Assembly: GCA_002315655.1 (NCBI GenBank)
Contig: DCHO01000072.1
Span: 210 to 16,403, forward strand
DNA: 16,194 bases
From: Christensenella sp. UBA1750
GTDB taxonomy: Bacteria; Bacillota; Clostridia; Christensenellales; UBA1750
Reading direction: 5' to 3'
Shown here: positions 13,248 through 16,194 of the stretch, piece after piece
Layout: every line of letters begins with the position of its first letter
How positions within the stretch are numbered: the stretch's first letter is position 1
The notes under the pieces: model-generated
What the model was told of the DNA's origin: nothing
Database searches by the model: none
The model's input: only the letters and a program-made list of their open reading frames with translations
Program-made: the position numbers and the translations under genes

Positions 13248-14057
13248 ATGAAGATTCAATACTTAGGCACTGCCGCCGCCGAGGCCGTTCCCGCCTTTTT
13301 CTGCGCCTGCCCGCACTGCGAATATGCAAGGGCTGTGGGCGGCAAGGAAGTCCGCACCCGCTGCGGCGCCATTGTGGATGATACGATAAAGCTCGATTTC
13401 CCGCCGGACACGCTGCTGCATATGTTCCTTTACGGGCTGAACTTCAACTATCTGGAGCATCTGCTCATCACGCACTCCCACGAAGACCATTTCTGCTGGA
13501 ACGACATTGCCTATCGCCGCGAGGGCTTCTCCCATCCCGCAGCCGACGCCGCGCCACTGAACATTTACGGCGATCAGGTTGTTGTGGATAAGATCAAGGA
13601 GCTTAACATCGACGGGCTGGTGCCGCATCTCATGGTGCCCTTTGTGCCCACCAAAGTGGGGGAGTACACCGTGACGGCATTAAAGGCCGTGCACATGATC
13701 GGTTCCTCCGAGCAGCCGCTGTTTTACCTCATCGAGAAGGACGGACAATCGCTGCTCTACGCCCACGACACCGATGAGTTCCCGCAGGAAGACATAGACT
13801 TCTTAGCAAACAAGCACATTGGGCTGATTTCTCTGGACTGCACCAACGCCGTGAAGCACTACGACTATGTGGGGCACATGGACATTTGGGACAACCTTGC
13901 CATGCGGAAAAAGCTGCTGGCCAACGGCGCGGCGGACGAAAAGACGATTTTCGTTGCGAACCACTTTTCCCACAACGGTCTTGCGCCCTATGAGGAGCTG
14001 GAAAAGGCCGGAGACGGGATGCTGATTTCCTACGACGGCATGGAAGTGGAGTTTTAG
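13248..14057 (+). CDS. PhnP-like metallo-beta-lactamase-fold hydrolase
   Basis: A 269-residue metallo-beta-lactamase superfamily protein. The metal-binding motif THSHEDH gives His76, His78, Asp80 and His81; His149, Asp174 and His239 complete a dinuclear site. The N-terminal FFCACPHC (Cys19, Cys21, Cys24) matches the CxCx2C structural zinc site of PhnP, the cyclic phosphodiesterase of phosphonate breakdown, and its PqqB-like relatives. A phosphodiesterase acting on a cyclic phosphate or similar small molecule is a fair inference, but no phosphonate genes are nearby. ATG 13248 has AAAGGAG (13231-13237) at 10-nt spacing. An upstream ATG at 13179 lies before the promoter and is not used here. A long hairpin terminator follows. 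Confidence 0.85.
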   Translation: MKIQYLGTAAAEAVPAFFCACPHCEYARAVGGKEVRTRCGAIVDDTIKLDFPPDTLLHMFLYGLNFNYLEHLLITHSHEDHFCWNDIAYRREGFSHPAADAAPLNIYGDQVVVDKIKELNIDGLVPHLMVPFVPTKVGEYTVTALKAVHMIGSSEQPLFYLIEKDGQSLLYAHDTDEFPQEDIDFLANKHIGLISLDCTNAVKHYDYVGHMDIWDNLAMRKKLLANGAADEKTIFVANHFSHNGLAPYEELEKAGDGMLISYDGMEVEF

Positions 14058-14064
14058 AATTTCA

Positions 14065-14118
14065 CAGGCAGCAAAAAAGAGGACAGGAGCAATTCCTATC
14101 CTCTTATATTTTTGCCTG
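14065..14118. terminator. Long bidirectional hairpin terminator
   Basis: An outer CAGGC (14065-14069) pairs with GCCTG (14114-14118). Inside, an A-run and AGAGGACAGGA (14078-14088) face TCCTATCCTCT (about 14093-14103) and a T-rich run. One C-A mismatch interrupts the core stem. It separates the convergent hydrolase gene and the first small exported-protein gene. Confidence 0.7.
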
Positions 14119-14121
14119 AAA

Positions 14122-14370
14122 TCAGCGCTTTTTGAGCATCAGCAGTGCCGCGCCGGAAGCAATCAACAGCACACCTTCTGACACAAGGGAAGCACTGTCC
14201 GCCGTCTTGGGCGCGAGGGAATTGGCCGCGTCGATCACGTCATCCACGGCGTAGGGCGCAAAGTAGCCGTTCCCGCGGAAGGGGCAGTTGCTTTCCACGG
14301 CAAAAACCGCCGGAAGCATAGCCGCCAGCATCACACAGAGCAATAAGGCAAACACAGCAGTCTTTTTCAT
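14122..14370 (-). CDS. Small exported, C-terminally anchored protein (array member 1)
   Basis: An 82-residue protein that I do not recognise as a known family. Residues 1-24 are a signal peptide (MKK start, hydrophobic core, AVFA before the likely cut). A middle of about 30 residues contains a Cys, a glycine/aromatic patch (RGNGYF) and acidic residues. LAPKTAD follows at 52-58, then a hydrophobic helix (about 61-79) and the tail KKR. Signal peptide, PxT motif, helix and basic tail are the parts of a Gram-positive wall-sorting signal. The motif is off-consensus, so a simple membrane-anchored peptide is equally possible. ATG 14370 follows AGGAGG with 7-nt spacing, and the gene has its own promoter at 14403-14431. 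It is the most diverged complete member. Confidence 0.75.
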   Translation of the reverse strand: MKKTAVFALLLCVMLAAMLPAVFAVESNCPFRGNGYFAPYAVDDVIDAANSLAPKTADSASLVSEGVLLIASGAALLMLKKR

Positions 14371-14402
14371 GGAAAACCCTCCTAACTCCGATCGTTGCTA
14401 CA

Positions 14403-14431
14403 AGCATAGCAGATTTGATCCAAAATTGCAA
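14403..14431 (-). promoter_or_regulatory. Extended -10 promoter of array member 1
   Basis: On the minus strand, TTGCAA (14431-14426), 17 bp, then TATGCT (14408-14403) preceded by TGC. The -10 lies 33 bp from the start codon. Confidence 0.75.
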
Positions 14432-14490
14432 TGGGAAACGCTAAAAAAGAGACGGGAACATCGTATAGCAGGTTCTCGTTTAGAAAACAG

Positions 14491-14520
14491 AAAAGGATGA
14501 CAGCATCGATCTGTCATCCT
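14491..14520 (-). terminator. Terminator of array member 2
   Basis: On the minus strand, AGGATGACAG (14520-14511) pairs perfectly with CTGTCATCCT (14503-14494) around a 7-nt loop, followed by TTTT. Nearly the same stem follows array members 3 and 4. Confidence 0.8.
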
Positions 14521-14545
14521 GATCTGTGGAAAGATTCGGTTATCG

Positions 14546-14962
14546 TCAGTGTTTGCAGGCCACAAAAGCGGCGGCGGAGACGAGAGCAAGCGACACAAGC
14601 AGAGCTACGGGAGCGGTGTCTCCTGTCTTGGGGGCAACTACGGTCTCTGCGACCTCAGTGGTTTCGACAACGGGCGTTTCGTAGAAGCCCTGATAGCCGG
14701 TGGGCTGCTGCTGTTCGGGATCCTGTTTGCGGACGCAGGGCGGCAGGATCGGCTGATCAATGCCCTTGGGAAGATTGATGTCAACCTCGGGCGCGTCAAT
14801 GTCGAACTTGGGGCCGTAAATGTCGATGTCGGGTGCTTCGATGTCGAGCTTGGGTGCGGAAAGGTCGATGTCATTCCGGCACTTTGTTCCCGCAAAGGCG
14901 GCGGGCACAAGGCAAAGCGTGAGCATCAGGGCGAGCAGGGAAAGTGCAATCCATTTCTTCAT
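14546..14962 (-). CDS. Small exported protein with 7-residue AP-x-h-D-I-x repeats (array member 2)
   Basis: A 138-residue exported protein of unknown function. Residues 1-24 are a signal peptide with AFA before the likely cut. Residues 36-63 are four exact 7-residue units: APKLDIE, APDIDIY, GPKFDID, APEVDIN, then a partial LPKGI. The units alternate hydrophobic and acidic residues, which favours extended beta structure. A Pro/Gln linker leads to QPTGYQGFY (86-94), an acidic stretch, VAPKTGD (109-115), one hydrophobic helix and the tail ACKH. The last 50 or so residues closely match the two 85-residue neighbours, so it is a paralogue with an inserted repeat module. Its PKTGD is the closest in the array to a sortase signal. 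ATG 14962 follows AGGAGG with 7-nt spacing. Confidence 0.8.
   Translation of the reverse strand: MKKWIALSLLALMLTLCLVPAAFAGTKCRNDIDLSAPKLDIEAPDIDIYGPKFDIDAPEVDINLPKGIDQPILPPCVRKQDPEQQQPTGYQGFYETPVVETTEVAETVVAPKTGDTAPVALLVSLALVSAAAFVACKH
14774..14857 (-). repeat. Four tandem 21-bp units coding the AP-x-h-D-I-x repeat
   Basis: Four successive 21-bp units encode residues 36-63 of the 138-residue protein with the pattern [AG]P[KDE]hDIx. Recurring DNA words such as GTCGATGTC and GTCGAGCTTGGG on the plus strand show a repeat origin. Confidence 0.75.
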
Positions 14963-14996
14963 GTGAGATCCTCCTCAGAATCAATTTCCGTTCTTA

Positions 14997-15025
14997 ATTA
15001 TAGCAATGGCAGTCCTGCGCTTCAA
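14997..15025 (-). promoter_or_regulatory. Extended -10 promoter of array member 2
   Basis: On the minus strand, TTGAAG (15025-15020), 17 bp, then TATAAT (15002-14997) preceded by TGC. The -10 lies 35 bp from the start codon. Confidence 0.75.
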
Positions 15026-15101
15026 GCTGTGATTTCGTCCTACAACTCGTTGTTTTCGTAAATAAACAAATGCAGCGCGTAGCAGAGGACGGTTTGGGCA
15101 C

Positions 15102-15133
15102 AAAAAAAGAATGACAGACGAATCTGTCATTCT
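15102..15133 (-). terminator. Terminator of array member 3
   Basis: On the minus strand, AGAATGACAG (15133-15124) pairs perfectly with CTGTCATTCT (15117-15108) around a 6-nt loop, followed by a run of T. It differs from the stems at 14494-14520 and 15501-15526 by one compensated base pair. Confidence 0.85.
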
Positions 15134-15153
15134 AATCATCCGGTTGACTCGGA

Positions 15154-15411
15154 TTAGTGCTTGCAAGCCACGAAAGCGGCAGCAGACACGGCCATCAGGG
15201 AGACGAGCAGAGCCACGGGAGCGGCATCAGCGGTCTTGGGGGCGACGACGGTTTCAGCGACTTCGGCCTCTTCGACTTCGGCAACGTAGAAGCCCTGGAA
15301 TCCTTCGGGCTGCTTGAGCTCGGGATCGATCTTGTCGTTAGCCAGAGCAACGGGCATGATGGCCAGAACGGCGATCAGGGTAACGATAACGAGTGCGACG
15401 ATCTTTTTCAT
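15154..15411 (-). CDS. 85-residue exported acidic protein, tandem copy A (array member 3)
   Basis: An 85-residue protein of unknown function. Residues 1-24 are a signal peptide (VALA before the likely cut). The mature part is acidic with QPEGFQGFY (34-42) and a run of Glu/Val, then VAPKTAD (56-62). One helix (about 64-82) and the tail CKH end it. Removal of the signal peptide and cleavage after the Thr would leave a peptide of only about 36 residues with net charge near -6. It differs from the next gene at 6 of 85 residues (5, 9, 25, 26, 28, 43), all outside the C-terminal half. ATG 15411 was chosen because AAGGAGG lies 10 nt upstream; the in-frame ATG at 15456 overlaps the promoter. It is a single-gene unit with its own promoter and terminator. 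Confidence 0.8.
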   Translation of the reverse strand: MKKIVALVIVTLIAVLAIMPVALANDKIDPELKQPEGFQGFYVAEVEEAEVAETVVAPKTADAAPVALLVSLMAVSAAAFVACKH

Positions 15412-15446
15412 AAGAAAAAGGCCTCCTTGAAATAGATTGCAGATAT

Positions 15447-15475
15447 ATAATAACATATCCGTAAGAATATTGCAA
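15447..15475 (-). promoter_or_regulatory. Extended -10 promoter of array member 3
   Basis: On the minus strand, TTGCAA (15475-15470), 17 bp, then TATTAT (15452-15447) preceded by TGT. The -10 lies 36 bp from the start codon. Confidence 0.75.
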
Positions 15476-15495
15476 CAATAAAAATGAACAAAAAT

Positions 15496-15526
15496 GAAAA
15501 AGGATGACAGAATTTTCTGTCATCCT
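15496..15526 (-). terminator. Terminator of array member 4
   Basis: On the minus strand, AGGATGACAG (15526-15517) pairs perfectly with CTGTCATCCT (15510-15501) around a 6-nt A/T loop, followed by five T residues. Confidence 0.85.
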
Positions 15527-15541
15527 AATCATCCGTTTGGA

Positions 15542-15799
15542 TTAGTGCTTGCAAGCCACGAAAGCGGCGGCAGACACGGCCATCAGGGAGACGAGCAGAG
15601 CCACGGGAGCGGCATCGGCGGTCTTGGGGGCAACGACGGTTTCAGCGACTTCGGCCTCTTCGACTTCGGCAATGTAGAAGCCCTGGAATCCTTCGGGCTG
15701 CTTGAGCTCGGGATCGACCTTGTTGTCAGCCAGAGCAACGGGCATGATGGCCAGAACGGCAATCAGGGTAACAAGAACGAGTGCAGCAATCTTTTTCAT
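15542..15799 (-). CDS. 85-residue exported acidic protein, tandem copy B (array member 4)
   Basis: A near-twin of the gene starting at 15411: about 13 differences over 258 bp by eye, 6 amino-acid changes, and an identical C-terminal half from residue 44 on. Same parts: signal peptide to residue 24, acidic mature stretch with QPEGFQGFY, VAPKTAD, one helix, tail CKH. Four of the six changes are conservative or a swapped Asn/Asp pair, so both copies look functional rather than one decaying. ATG 15799 follows AAGGAGG with 9-nt spacing; in-frame ATGs at 15838 and 15913 lie in or before the promoter. It has the strongest promoter of the array and its own terminator. Function unknown. Confidence 0.8.
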   Translation of the reverse strand: MKKIAALVLVTLIAVLAIMPVALADNKVDPELKQPEGFQGFYIAEVEEAEVAETVVAPKTADAAPVALLVSLMAVSAAAFVACKH

Positions 15800-15836
15800 G
15801 GGAAAAAGCCTCCTTGAGTATTTGGTAACTGTCTTC

Positions 15837-15865
15837 ATTATAGCAGAACTGTAAGGATAATGCAA
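15837..15865 (-). promoter_or_regulatory. Strong extended -10 promoter of array member 4
   Basis: On the minus strand, TTGCAT (15865-15860), 17 bp, then a perfect TATAAT (15842-15837) preceded by TGC. The -10 lies 38 bp from the start codon. Confidence 0.8.
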
Positions 15866-15896
15866 CAAAAAATACACATTTTGCTGTTTCAAAATT

Positions 15897-15933
15897 GATA
15901 AAAAAGACTCCAAGCCTGAGCATGAAGTCTTTT
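15897..15933 (-). terminator. Probable terminator of the edge-truncated gene
   Basis: On the minus strand, AAAAGACT (15933-15926) pairs with AGTCTTTT (15909-15902) around a 16-nt loop, followed by T residues. It is A/T-rich and differs from the AGGATGACAG stem of its neighbours. Confidence 0.55.
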
Positions 15934-15949
15934 ACGGGGAGTTTAATCG

Positions 15950-16194
15950 CTATTTGCGCCGCTTCATAACCATGAAAGCCGCGGCGGAAAGGAGGACAAA
16001 GGCGGCCGGTAAGGCAACCGCAGCGACGTCGGAGGTCACCGGAGCATAGTCAACAGAGACGGCGGGAGCCTGCGTCACGGTTTCTGCGGGAACGCAGGTC
16101 TGCGTAGGCTTGCAGGTTGTGGTGCAGGTACTTGTGGGGTTGCAGGTTGGTGTCTGGGTAGGTTTACAAGTCGGTGTTACTGTGGGTTTGCAGG
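15950..16194 (-). CDS. Cys-Lys-Pro-Thr repeat exported protein, N-terminus beyond the window (array member 5)
   Basis: An open frame from the stop at 15950 to the right edge gives the last 80 residues of a longer protein; start and presumed signal peptide are outside the window. The visible N-terminal part is made of Thr/Pro units each begun by Cys: CKPTVTPT, CKPTQTPT, CNPTST, CTTT, CKPTQT, C. The cysteines are spaced 8, 8, 6, 4 and 6 residues apart, always an even number. A linker then leads to YAPVTSD, a hydrophobic helix rich in Ala/Val/Leu, and the tail MKRRK, a typical wall-sorting end. Motif, helix and position relate it to the other array members. The Thr/Pro stretch could be an extended, perhaps glycosylated or disulfide-linked stalk; that is inference. 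Confidence 0.7.
   Translation of the reverse strand, partial: CKPTVTPTCKPTQTPTCNPTSTCTTTCKPTQTCVPAETVTQAPAVSVDYAPVTSDVAAVALPAAFVLLSAAAFMVMKRRK

Larger units (their letters stand above)
15102..15815 (-). repeat. Tandem duplication, two direct copies offset by about 388 bp
   Basis: Two units, roughly 15102-15428 and 15496-15815, each hold ribosome binding site, 85-codon gene, a shared stretch after the stop codon and a terminator hairpin. Their coding parts are about 95% identical. The promoters between them keep only the -35/-10 layout and short matching blocks, so divergence is faster outside the gene. Confidence 0.75.

Noticed and set aside
14122..15799. Small exported genes as bacteriocin or RiPP precursors
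   Set aside because: Each has a Sec-type signal peptide and a C-terminal helix with an anchor-like end. No double-Gly leader, maturation enzyme or immunity gene is in the window.
15102..15815. CRISPR-like or insertion-sequence repeat
   Set aside because: The direct repeats are gene-length copies with intact coding frames. There are no short regular repeats with unique spacers, no terminal inverted repeats and no transposase.

Overview
The window reads as a chromosomal segment of an anaerobic, moderately GC-rich Firmicute. A gut Clostridia/Oscillospiraceae-type bacterium is my best guess. The grounds are strong AGGAGG-type ribosome binding sites, sigma-A promoters (many with an extended TGn -10), rho-independent terminators, and small exported proteins with Gram-positive C-terminal anchor signals. 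The species cannot be named from the sequence alone. No tRNA, rRNA, CRISPR array, transposase or phage gene is visible, and no gene-free stretch exceeds 300 bases. The longest gaps are 1-245 and 5170-5426, and both hold structure.

Layout, left to right. Positions 1-147 carry a minus-strand consensus promoter, a roughly 95-nt structured RNA and a terminator, pointing out of the window. Two MATE efflux transporters follow on the plus strand (246-1640 and 1756-3186). A cytoplasmic GH5-like glycoside hydrolase (3253-5169, minus) has a terminator-like hairpin just before its ribosome binding site. A gap with palindromic, possibly dispersed repeat DNA separates it from a striking 828-residue fusion protein (5427-7913, minus). 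That protein has an ECF-S-like membrane domain, an RlmN-like radical SAM core and an MTA/SAH-nucleosidase-like domain. Next is a YtqA/TIGR01212-type radical SAM protein (7995-8921, minus). A divergently transcribed DUF308/HdeD-like membrane protein (9053-9631) and polyphosphate kinase ppk1 (9797-11971) follow on the plus strand. A Gfo/Idh/MocA oxidoreductase (12013-13134, minus) and a PhnP-like metallo-beta-lactamase-fold hydrolase (13248-14057, plus) complete the metabolic part.

The last 2.1 kb (14122 to the right edge, all minus strand) is an array of at least five very small genes for exported proteins. Each has a signal peptide (where the N-terminus is in the window), a short, mostly acidic or repeat-containing middle, an AP[KV]T[GAS]D motif, one transmembrane helix and a tiny polar tail. 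The four complete genes each have their own extended -10 promoter about 33-38 bp before the start codon. Each of the five has a hairpin terminator or terminator-like stem downstream; three of these share almost the same stem. Two neighbours are about 95% identical tandem copies. Another carries a 7-residue AP-x-h-D-I-x repeat, and the edge-truncated one carries Cys-Lys-Pro-Thr repeats.

Most genes look like independent transcription units, so the window is not one pathway. The two observations most likely to be new are the membrane/radical SAM/nucleosidase fusion and the array of monocistronic small surface-protein genes.
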